A stretch of 5,208 bases of DNA from Desulfonatronovibrio sp046496945. GTDB lineage: Bacteria; Desulfobacterota; Desulfovibrionia; Desulfovibrionales; Desulfonatronovibrionaceae. Shown here one piece after another: positions 1-5,208 of this stretch. Location: positions 1 to 5,208 of the forward strand of contig JAWOGL010000048.1 in the NCBI GenBank assembly GCA_046496945.1, in the 5' to 3' direction. Position 1 is the first letter of the stretch, and the number at the start of each line of letters is the position of its first letter. The position numbers and the translations under genes are program-made. The notes under the pieces were generated by a model. That model saw nothing but the letters and a program-made list of their open reading frames with translations, ran no database searches and was not told the origin of the DNA.

Positions 1-1
1 C

Positions 2-2569
2 TATGCCAGACAGTTTCTTCCGCAGATGGACAAACCCCAGGTGGAAAAAATCGCGGGGCTTTCTCCGGCTATTTCCATAGTGCACCACACCCTGTCCCGG
101 AATCCGCGCTCCACAGTGGGAACCGTTACAGAGATTTATGATTTTCTCCGGGTATTTTTTGCCAGGCTGGGCCGGTCTTTCTGCCCTGGATGCTCCAGAG
201 AAGTGAGGGCGCAGTCTGCTTCTCAGATTATTGATAACATCATGGAAATGAAAAAGGATACCAAATTCATGGTTATGAGTCCTTTAGTTGAGAACAAAAA
301 AGGGACCCATGCTGATCTGCTCAAGAAACTTAAGGCCCAGGGATTTGCCAGAGTCAGGATAAATAAACAGGTGCAGAATCTGGAACCTCTTCCCTCTCTG
401 GAAAAAAACAAGCGCCATACCCTTGAGCTGGTGGTGGACCGGCTGGTTCTCAAACCTGAAATCCGCAAGAGACTGGCTGATTCGGTAGAAATGGCCCTGA
501 GTTTCGGCCAGGGCGCCCTGGTGATATCAGTTGTTGACGGAGAGGATATTTTTTTCAGTACCGAAGCGGTCTGCCCGGACTGTAAAATATCCCTGCCCCG
601 GCCCAGTCCCCAGCTTTTTTCTTTCAACAGCCCTCAGGGTGCGTGCAGGGCCTGTTCAGGAATCGGCACTGTGGATTATTTTGAACCTGAACTTATAGCC
701 CCCAATAAGGGACTCAGTCTTAACCAGGGCGCGGTAATTCCCTGGAAGAATCCGCGGATACTGGCAAGGTATGAACCCGAGCTAAGGAAGCTGGGCAAAA
801 AATACGGATTCAAGCTGGACACCAGTCTTGCTGAGTACACTCCCCAGGCTCTGGAAGCCCTGTTTATTGGGGACGCTTCAACAGGCTTTGAAGGCGTGCT
901 GGCCCTGCTTGAGCAGGGCTATGGCTTCGGGCATATCTGGCGCGACGAACTGTCCAGATTCAGGCAGTCCCGTCCCTGCCCTCAGTGCAGGGGGGCAAGG
1001 CTTCGTCCTGAAGCCCTTTCAGTGTATGTAAAGGATTTGAATATTCGGGAGTTTACTGAGATGTCCATTGCCAGGGCTCTGGAATGGCTGGAAGGTCTGA
1101 AGTTCAGTCAGTCCAGTCAGAAGATATCAGGGCCTCTGATTGCTGAATTGACCCACAGACTGAGATTTCTGGTCAATGTGGGACTGGATTATATTGGTCT
1201 TTCCAGGAACATGTCCACCCTGTCCGGGGGAGAAGCTCAGAGAATCAGGCTGGCCGGACAGCTGGGTTCGGGACTGGTGGGGGTGACTTACGTTCTGGAT
1301 GAGCCCAGTATCGGCCTTCATCCGCGGGACAATAACCGCCTCATCAATACATTGCGAAAGCTTCAGGCCCGGGGCAATACTGTGCTGGTGGTGGAGCATG
1401 ACGAGGCCACTATAAAATCTGCTGACCATATCGTGGAACTGGGCCCAGGTTCAGGCGCTCTGGGAGGAGAGATCGTGTTTCAGGGCACTCCACAGGGACT
1501 GCTCAGTCAGGAGGATTCTCTGACAGGCAAGTATCTGCGGGGTGAGCTGGCGATTCCCAGGCCTGAAAAAAGGCGCAGTTCTGAAGGATATATTACCCTG
1601 AGCGGGATCAGGACCAACAATCTGAAAAATATTGATTTCAAGCTGCCACTGCAAAATCTGGTGGTGGTTACCGGAGTGTCAGGTTCAGGAAAAAGTTCTC
1701 TGGTGGTGGATTCTCTGTATAAACACCTGGCCCTGGCCAGAGGGCTCAAAGTGGATAATCCGGGCATCATTGAAGGCATTGAAGGGGCGGAATCAGTGGA
1801 AAAGATTATTTCCATTGACCAGTCGCCCATAGGCAGGACCCCCAGATCCAACCCGGCGACTTATACCAAGGTCTTTGATGAAATCAGAAAGATATTCGCC
1901 CAGACTGTTGAATCCAGAAAACGCGGATACAAGGCTGGCAGATTCAGTTTTAATGTCCGGGGGGGCAGGTGCGAGGCCTGCCGGGGAGACGGCCAGATCC
2001 AGGTGGAAATGCACTTTCTGCCGGATGTGTATGTGACTTGCGAAGTGTGCAAGGGAAAGAGATATAACCGGGAAACCCTGGATGTGGAATATAAGGGGCT
2101 CAATATCTCCCAGGTGCTGGACCTTTCGGTGCGCCAGGCCAGAAAATTCTTTTCCAGTTATTCCATCCTGGAGCGGAAGCTGGGCATTCTGGAAGAAGTG
2201 GGCCTGGAATACTTAAAGCTTGGGCAGCCGGCTACCACCCTGTCCGGAGGCGAGGCCCAGAGGATCAAGATATCCAGGGAACTCAGCAAGAAAAGTCTTC
2301 CCGGCACTCTTTATATCCTGGATGAGCCCACTACCGGCCTGCATACCCATGAGGTGGGCAAACTCCTTCAGGTTTTGAATAAACTGGTAGACCGGGGCGC
2401 AAGTATTGTGGTAATTGAACATAACCTTGATGTTGTAGCCGGGGCTGATTACGTGGTTGACCTGGGTCCCGGCGGCGGTGAAAATGGAGGCAGAATCGTA
2501 GCTCTGGGAACACCGGAGCAAATAAGGGCCAACCCTGAGTCAGTAACCGGGCAATACCTGGAATTATAG
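2..2569 (+). CDS. uvrA: UvrABC excinuclease subunit A (UvrA), 5'-truncated by the window edge
   Basis: UvrA is the ATPase that, as a dimer with UvrB, finds bulky DNA lesions in nucleotide excision repair and then loads UvrB. The frame is open to the left edge: codons before the ATG at 26 read YARQFLPQ, the conserved UvrA stretch before MDKP, so that ATG is internal. About 85-90 residues, including the first Walker A, are missing. Visible in order: the NPRSTVGT block (~104-127); a UvrB-binding/insertion region (~190-560), marking a UvrA1-type protein; a zinc module with CPDC and CRAC (~570-660); CPQC (~977-988); first signature LSGGEAQRI (1220-1246) and Walker B LDEPSIGLH; second Walker A GVSGSGKSS (1673-1699); third zinc module CEAC/CEVC (1970-1981, 2039-2050); second signature (2240-2266) and Walker B LDEPTTGLH. 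It ends with the usual SVTGQYL tail, so the 3' end is complete. No key residue in the visible part is missing. The identification is secure. Confidence 0.98.
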   Translation, partial: YARQFLPQMDKPQVEKIAGLSPAISIVHHTLSRNPRSTVGTVTEIYDFLRVFFARLGRSFCPGCSREVRAQSASQIIDNIMEMKKDTKFMVMSPLVENKKGTHADLLKKLKAQGFARVRINKQVQNLEPLPSLEKNKRHTLELVVDRLVLKPEIRKRLADSVEMALSFGQGALVISVVDGEDIFFSTEAVCPDCKISLPRPSPQLFSFNSPQGACRACSGIGTVDYFEPELIAPNKGLSLNQGAVIPWKNPRILARYEPELRKLGKKYGFKLDTSLAEYTPQALEALFIGDASTGFEGVLALLEQGYGFGHIWRDELSRFRQSRPCPQCRGARLRPEALSVYVKDLNIREFTEMSIARALEWLEGLKFSQSSQKISGPLIAELTHRLRFLVNVGLDYIGLSRNMSTLSGGEAQRIRLAGQLGSGLVGVTYVLDEPSIGLHPRDNNRLINTLRKLQARGNTVLVVEHDEATIKSADHIVELGPGSGALGGEIVFQGTPQGLLSQEDSLTGKYLRGELAIPRPEKRRSSEGYITLSGIRTNNLKNIDFKLPLQNLVVVTGVSGSGKSSLVVDSLYKHLALARGLKVDNPGIIEGIEGAESVEKIISIDQSPIGRTPRSNPATYTKVFDEIRKIFAQTVESRKRGYKAGRFSFNVRGGRCEACRGDGQIQVEMHFLPDVYVTCEVCKGKRYNRETLDVEYKGLNISQVLDLSVRQARKFFSSYSILERKLGILEEVGLEYLKLGQPATTLSGGEAQRIKISRELSKKSLPGTLYILDEPTTGLHTHEVGKLLQVLNKLVDRGASIVVIEHNLDVVAGADYVVDLGPGGGENGGRIVALGTPEQIRANPESVTGQYLEL

Positions 2570-2731
2570 GTCCCTGTTTTTTCTTTTCTGCACGGCCATC
2601 CTGGTCAATACCGCCAGGAGTCCGCAGAGTATGCCCAAAAACAGGGCTCTGATGGGGTCCATGCCGAACCAGGTGGCTATAAAGCCCACTGAACCGCCGA
2701 GAATAATTCCTCTTACATAGGGATTGTTCAT
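2564..2731 (-). CDS. Small two-helix membrane protein, 55 aa, unknown function
   Basis: I do not recognise the family. The minus strand encodes 55 residues beginning MNNPYVRGIILGG and ending QKRKNRDL. Two hydrophobic segments (about residues 8-23 and 29-43) are joined by a short GMDPIR turn, followed by a basic tail (R44, K49, R50, K51, R53). This predicts an inner-membrane hairpin with a cytoplasmic C-terminus by the positive-inside rule. Glycines are spaced along both helices (G8, G12, G13, G16; G33, G37), which would suit tight helix packing. Support for it being real: ATG with GGAG seven bases upstream, a plausible promoter just beyond, and a filling of almost the whole gap between uvrA and ygfA. 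It converges on uvrA, sharing 6 bases at the stops, and diverges from ygfA with a 25-base gap. The hydrophobic-turn-hydrophobic-basic pattern is unlikely in a chance frame. Function cannot be inferred. Confidence 0.78.
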   Translation of the reverse strand: MNNPYVRGIILGGSVGFIATWFGMDPIRALFLGILCGLLAVLTRMAVQKRKNRDL

Positions 2732-2738
2732 GCATTAT

Positions 2739-2742
2739 CTCC
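2739..2742 (-). promoter_or_regulatory. Shine-Dalgarno site (GGAG) of the small membrane protein gene
   Basis: Read on the minus strand, TGGAG is followed by seven bases (ATAATGC) and then the ATG at 2731. The spacing is near ideal and fixes the start. An overlapping ATG four bases earlier (2735) is in another frame and lies too close to the site. Confidence 0.7.
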
Positions 2743-2753
2743 AGAATTAAAAA

Positions 2754-2780
2754 ATTATGACTAAAAAAAAGTACCGTCAA
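2754..2780 (-). promoter_or_regulatory. Putative sigma70 promoter for the small membrane protein gene
   Basis: On the minus strand a -35-like TTGACG (2780-2775, 5/6 match to consensus) and a -10-like CATAAT (2759-2754, 5/6) are separated by 15 bases that include a run of eight T. The spacer is 1-2 bases shorter than optimal, which is the main weakness. Transcription would begin near 2747, leaving a leader of about 15 bases that just contains the GGAG site. The -10 covers the ATG of ygfA on the opposite strand and the -35 lies over ygfA codons 7-8. Confidence 0.45.
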
Positions 2781-3335
2781 AAAATGATCTCTCTCAGGTC
2801 CGGCCTTGATGCCGGACAGGTAGAGACCAGGAGCCGGAAAATTACCCAAAGGTTTCTGGATTTTCCTGGTTTGGAAGATTATCTTTATTATCTGGCCTAT
2901 CTTCCGGTCAATAAAGAGGTTGATACCAGGCCTCTTCTGTCCGTGCTCCTTGATCAGGGCAGAAAGGTTTATGTTCCCAAATGCCGCACGGAAGAGCAGG
3001 GATGCATGGATTTTTACCGGATTACAGGGTTTGAGGATCTTATTCCCGGGTACTGCGGCATAGACGAGCCCTGTCCTGATCCATCAAAACTTTTTGTCAA
3101 CCAGGGCCCGGCCCTGTGTGTTTTGCCTGCATTGGCCTTTGACAGACAGGGCTGCAGGCTGGGTTACGGGCAGGGTTTTTTTGACCGGTATCTAAAATCC
3201 CTGCCCGGACCAAGACCTCTGCTTATTGGTTTTGCCTATGACTTTCAAGTAGTGGATCAACTGCCCGCAGATAAGTGGGATGTGCCGGTGAATATGGTAA
3301 TAACCGAAAAGGTCTTATTTAAGACCGGGAGTTGA
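2757..3335 (+). CDS. ygfA: 5-formyltetrahydrofolate cyclo-ligase (5,10-methenyltetrahydrofolate synthetase)
   Basis: Cytoplasmic enzyme (also called Fau or MTHFS) that converts 5-formyltetrahydrofolate plus ATP to 5,10-methenyltetrahydrofolate, returning a folate storage form to the one-carbon pool. The 192 residues match the family's usual length. Seen: a basic N-terminus (K3-K5, R7, then LRSGL at 13-17) typical of the substrate/ATP-binding start; VPK at 73-75; GIDEP at 101-105; the hallmark ATP loop LAFDRQGCRLGYGQGFFDR (126-144); and DVPVNMVITE near the end. The ATG at 2757 is the only reasonable start: an in-frame TAA lies at 2748-2750, and the next Met (residue 10) would remove the conserved lysines. 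The leader (AATTAAAAAATT) has no Shine-Dalgarno site, unlike the next two genes. First gene of a tight unit with pgeF and the kinase-like gene. I found no convincing promoter for it; any promoter must lie within or beyond the small minus-strand gene. Confidence 0.95.
   Translation: MTKKKYRQKMISLRSGLDAGQVETRSRKITQRFLDFPGLEDYLYYLAYLPVNKEVDTRPLLSVLLDQGRKVYVPKCRTEEQGCMDFYRITGFEDLIPGYCGIDEPCPDPSKLFVNQGPALCVLPALAFDRQGCRLGYGQGFFDRYLKSLPGPRPLLIGFAYDFQVVDQLPADKWDVPVNMVITEKVLFKTGS
3327..3331 (+). promoter_or_regulatory. Shine-Dalgarno site (GGGAG) that decides the TTG start of pgeF
   Basis: GGGAG ends directly against the TTG at 3332, which is too close to serve it, but lies six bases before the in-frame TTG at 3338, which is ideal. 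It sits inside the last codons of ygfA, so ribosomes finishing ygfA would uncover it; this suggests translational coupling. Confidence 0.6.
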
Positions 3336-3337
3336 AT

Positions 3338-4108
3338 TTGAGTTTTCTGCAATTCAGGTTTCCAGGAGTCCCCAACGTTTTATGCGCGTTTGGCTCCAGG
3401 CTTGGTGGGGTCAGTTGCGGGGCCTGGAGGTCCAGTAACATTTCCTTTGAGGTTGAAGATTCCCGGGAAAACGTGGAAAGTAACCGGCGGATATTCAAAA
3501 AAGAATTAGGTTTTAAAAGGGTGGTGGAGTTAAAACAGGTCCATGGCAGCGACATCCTTTTTGATCCTGAGGGAGATTTTATTTCCGGGTCTGATATCCC
3601 GGGTGACGGAGCAGGAATTTCAACTCCGGACACCGCGGTGATGATCAAGACCGCGGACTGCCAGCCGGTGTTTCTGGTCCATGAATCCGGCGGATACGCC
3701 TGCGGCCTGCACGTGGGGTGGCGGGGAAACCGGGCGCACTTTCCATTAAACGGGGTAAGAGAGTTTTGCAATTTTTACCGGATCAGTCCCGGAGATGTCC
3801 TGGCGGTTCGCGGTCCCAGCCTGGGTCCCTGCTGCGCGGAGTTTGACGATTTCAGCAGGCATTGGACAGATGAATTCCGGGATTATTATGACTTTAGGAC
3901 CAGATGCATGAATTTGTGGTCTCTTACCAGGAGACAACTCATCCTGGCCGGTTTGAAACCGGATAATATTTATTCCGTTGACCTTTGTACCAGGTGTCAC
4001 GAAGATCTGTTTTTTTCCTATCGCAGGGAAAAGATTTGCGGCCGTCTGGGAAATTTTGTTGTTATACATGAAGGAGCAAAGCCATGTCTGACTCAGCCAG
4101 AGAGATAA
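3338..4108 (+). CDS. pgeF: YfiH/PgeF family laccase-domain protein (peptidoglycan editing factor / purine nucleoside phosphorylase-like), TTG start
   Basis: Member of the YfiH/DUF152 family, historically called polyphenol oxidase. Family members have been assigned roles as PgeF, which removes wrong amino acids from peptidoglycan precursors, and as purine nucleoside phosphorylase/adenosine deaminase (LACC1-like). Which applies here cannot be told. The three expected metal/catalytic residues are present: H69 in KQVHGSD, C108 in TADC and H125 in HVGWRG. Also seen are GPSLGPCC (159-166), the family's CT...DLFFSYRRE block (~217-231) and the terminal GRLGNFVVI. The 256-residue length is normal. No ATG precedes the conserved domain. 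TTG at 3338 is chosen over TTG at 3332 because of GGGAG spacing; the difference is two residues. With 3338, the gap from the ygfA stop is two bases. The last dozen residues (HEGAKPCLTQPER) lie beyond the conserved domain and coincide with the next gene's ribosome site and start. Confidence 0.93.
   Translation: MSFLQFRFPGVPNVLCAFGSRLGGVSCGAWRSSNISFEVEDSRENVESNRRIFKKELGFKRVVELKQVHGSDILFDPEGDFISGSDIPGDGAGISTPDTAVMIKTADCQPVFLVHESGGYACGLHVGWRGNRAHFPLNGVREFCNFYRISPGDVLAVRGPSLGPCCAEFDDFSRHWTDEFRDYYDFRTRCMNLWSLTRRQLILAGLKPDNIYSVDLCTRCHEDLFFSYRREKICGRLGNFVVIHEGAKPCLTQPER
4071..4076 (+). promoter_or_regulatory. Shine-Dalgarno site (AAGGAG) of the kinase-like gene
   Basis: AAGGAG lies seven bases before ATG 4084, inside the end of pgeF. 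It is the strongest ribosome site in the window and supports an overlap of 25 bases with pgeF rather than a later start. Confidence 0.75.
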
Positions 4109-5055
4109 TCAGGGAGCTAATGCCCTCGTTTCCGCTTAAGCATTGCCGGAAGCTGGTCACTGACACTTCTGATTTTACGGACATTACCTATGGCGATGTT
4201 ATCAGACTGAAGAACAGACATTTTCTGGTGCTTCGTGATGAGGCTGAAAGAAGATTCGGCATGGAAGATCCGAAATTCTGGGTCAAGCGCTGCAGAGAGC
4301 TTGAAACCGGGGAAAGATTTATACTCAAGCTGGTTTTTCATGAAAGGTTTGATCAAAAGATAGGTGCTTTGGTCATTAACTGCTATCGAAGCCCTGAAAA
4401 GGAATCCCGTATCCTTGATCAGATAAAGGGCGATGACAGATACATGCAGGGAGTGACCATCCATGATTCAGCGGGTAATCCCGTCAGGATACTGGAAGTG
4501 ATCAACGGCAAAAGCCTTGATAACGCGGTGGAAAGTATTGAAGCCGGTCATGAACAGTTTTTTTATGAAGCATTTCCCGGGATGCTGGAAAAGTTTACCG
4601 GCTCCTGTCAGGCTATTGCTGATATGCACAGGCAGGGCGAAAGACACGGAGATATCCGCAGAGATCATATTTTTGTGGAAAGGGGAACAGCCGCGTTTCG
4701 CTGGATAGATTTCGATTACGCCTATGAAAGCGTTGAAAATCCTTTTGGCCTTGATATATTCGGTTTGGGAGGGATATTGCTTTTTCTTACAGGAAAGGGG
4801 GTTCATGAAAGCCAGGCCCTGGCTTCATCTGATGTTGGGAAAAAAGTATTGGAAAAAACCGATGCTGATGATTTTTCCCTGTTATTTCCCAACAGACTGA
4901 TGAATCTCCGGAAATTGTTTCCCTATATCCCTGAGTCGCTCAACCGGGTGCTTATGCATTTTTCCCGGGGGACCTATGTGACTTACGAAACCGTGGATGA
5001 GATGCTGGACCCGCTGAAGCAGGCCTGCAGGGATGTGGCGTCAATGTCCGCTTAA
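4084..5055 (+). CDS. Protein-kinase-fold protein (serine/threonine kinase-like, WaaP-like catalytic loop)
   Basis: A 323-residue protein with a eukaryotic-like protein kinase layout and no signal peptide or membrane helix, so probably cytoplasmic. Seen: a candidate ATP-binding lysine K82 in FILKLVF; a candidate helix-C glutamate E107 in PEKESRIL; catalytic loop HGDIRRDHI (188-196) with D190; metal-binding IDFD (208-211, D209 in the DFG place); and LDIFGLGGILLFLTGKG (223-239), which matches the helix-F region. A C-terminal ESLNRVL...YETVDEML segment resembles the end of a kinase C-lobe. Odd points: no clear GxGxxG loop is visible in the N-lobe, and the catalytic-loop Asn (Asp+5) is H195. WaaP/RfaP lipopolysaccharide kinases also have His there (HRDCYICHF in E. 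coli), so activity is not excluded. It could phosphorylate a protein or a small molecule, or be a pseudokinase. It is the last gene of the ygfA-pgeF unit and overlaps pgeF by 25 bases; the substrate is unknown. Confidence 0.85.
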   Translation: MSDSAREIIRELMPSFPLKHCRKLVTDTSDFTDITYGDVIRLKNRHFLVLRDEAERRFGMEDPKFWVKRCRELETGERFILKLVFHERFDQKIGALVINCYRSPEKESRILDQIKGDDRYMQGVTIHDSAGNPVRILEVINGKSLDNAVESIEAGHEQFFYEAFPGMLEKFTGSCQAIADMHRQGERHGDIRRDHIFVERGTAAFRWIDFDYAYESVENPFGLDIFGLGGILLFLTGKGVHESQALASSDVGKKVLEKTDADDFSLLFPNRLMNLRKLFPYIPESLNRVLMHFSRGTYVTYETVDEMLDPLKQACRDVASMSA

Positions 5056-5100
5056 CAGACTGTTGAAAATCTCCCAATTGGCTTTGTCGCTGCAAGTTTA

Positions 5101-5141
5101 GTTCAACGTTCAATGTTCAATGTTCAATGTTCAACGTTGAA
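5101..5141. repeat. Tandem 7-bp GTTCAAY repeats ending in a 12-bp palindrome
   Basis: Five head-to-tail heptamers read GTTCAAC, GTTCAAT three times, GTTCAAC (5101-5135), followed by the inverted half GTTGAA (5136-5141). The last unit and the inverted half form a perfect 12-bp palindrome, TTCAACGTTGAA (5130-5141). Another GTTGAA at 5062-5067 is complementary to the first unit, so the block could fold in several registers. It begins 46 bases after the kinase-like gene. Short repeats of this kind are often intergenic and vary in copy number between strains; no function is evident. Confidence 0.85.
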
Positions 5142-5187
5142 AAGTAATAAAAAATGATTCCGGGAACTTTTTTGTTGTTTATCCGGC

Positions 5188-5203
5188 ACCCACTTAAGTG
5201 AGT
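5188..5203. repeat. Imperfect palindrome centred on CACTTAAGTG
   Basis: The ten bases CACTTAAGTG (5191-5200) are a perfect palindrome. Beyond it, one mismatch is followed by two more pairs, giving an imperfect 16-base dyad. The left flank reads GGCACC, but the matching right flank is not preserved. It could be an operator for a gene beyond the window or a decayed half of a dispersed palindromic repeat; the window ends too soon to tell. Confidence 0.4.
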
Positions 5204-5208
5204 ATTAT

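Noticed and set aside
223..627. 134-codon minus-strand open frame within uvrA
   Set aside because: It lies wholly antisense to conserved UvrA coding sequence, with serine/leucine-rich composition typical of a shadow frame.
2547..2582. Possible terminator after uvrA: five-pair hairpin CCGGGCAATACCTGG followed by T-rich sequence
   Set aside because: The hairpin lies inside the uvrA coding end, has a G-U pair, and is about 15 bases from the T run; an alternative ACCT/AGGT stem is only four pairs. It is too weak to call.
2331..2849. 172-codon minus-strand open frame spanning the end of uvrA, the gap and the start of ygfA
   Set aside because: It is antisense to two conserved genes, has no recognisable domain and is in a different frame from the better supported 55-residue protein.
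3319..3771. 150-codon minus-strand open frame opposite pgeF
   Set aside because: The pgeF frame has all family motifs. The antisense frame is low complexity in type (Ser/Pro-rich) with no domain.
5101..5141. CRISPR array
   Set aside because: The units are 7 bp, contiguous and without spacers, so it is a simple tandem repeat.
5150..5175. ATTCCGGGAAC followed by a T run as an intrinsic terminator of the three-gene unit
   Set aside because: The TTCC/GGAA stem would leave a one-base loop, and the three-pair alternative is too short, so it is not a credible hairpin.
5154..5201. 15-codon open frame starting at ATG 5154
   Set aside because: It is very short, has no ribosome site, and runs through the palindromic region.
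5172..5208. Promoter with TTGTTG/TTGTTT and TATTAT near the right edge
   Set aside because: The spacings are 22-25 bases, too long for a sigma70 promoter.

Overview
The window looks like chromosomal housekeeping DNA from a Gram-negative bacterium with roughly balanced base composition. The character of the UvrA and kinase-like proteins suggests a sulfate-reducer-type deltaproteobacterium (Desulfobacterota, perhaps Desulfovibrionales). That placement is an impression from protein character, not a search result. I see no phage, insertion-sequence gene, CRISPR array, rRNA or tRNA.

Layout: (1) Positions 2-2569 (+) hold most of uvrA, the ATPase of nucleotide excision repair; its first ~85-90 codons lie off the left edge. 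(2) Positions 2564-2731 (-) hold a short gene, easily missed, for a 55-residue two-helix membrane protein. It has its own Shine-Dalgarno site and a plausible sigma70 promoter, and its stop overlaps the uvrA stop. (3) Positions 2757-5055 (+) hold a compact three-gene unit: 5-formyltetrahydrofolate cyclo-ligase (ygfA/fau), a YfiH/PgeF-type laccase-domain protein starting at TTG, and a protein-kinase-fold protein. The last two genes overlap by 25 bases. (4) Positions 5056-5208 are non-coding and carry a run of 7-bp GTTCAAY repeats ending in a 12-bp palindrome, plus a second imperfect palindrome near the right edge.

How the parts relate: uvrA is probably the end of a separate transcript that converges on the small minus-strand gene. 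The small gene's predicted promoter covers the ygfA start codon, so it and the three-gene unit are divergent and physically interlocked. The three-gene unit joins one-carbon (folate) salvage, a metabolite or cell-wall-precursor proofreading enzyme, and a possible kinase. Translational coupling is likely from the spacing, but a shared pathway is not shown by the sequence.

The two least explained items are the small membrane protein and the kinase-like protein. The latter has His where protein kinases have the catalytic-loop Asn, a replacement also found in WaaP lipopolysaccharide kinases. I see no clear evidence of a wholly new multi-gene system.
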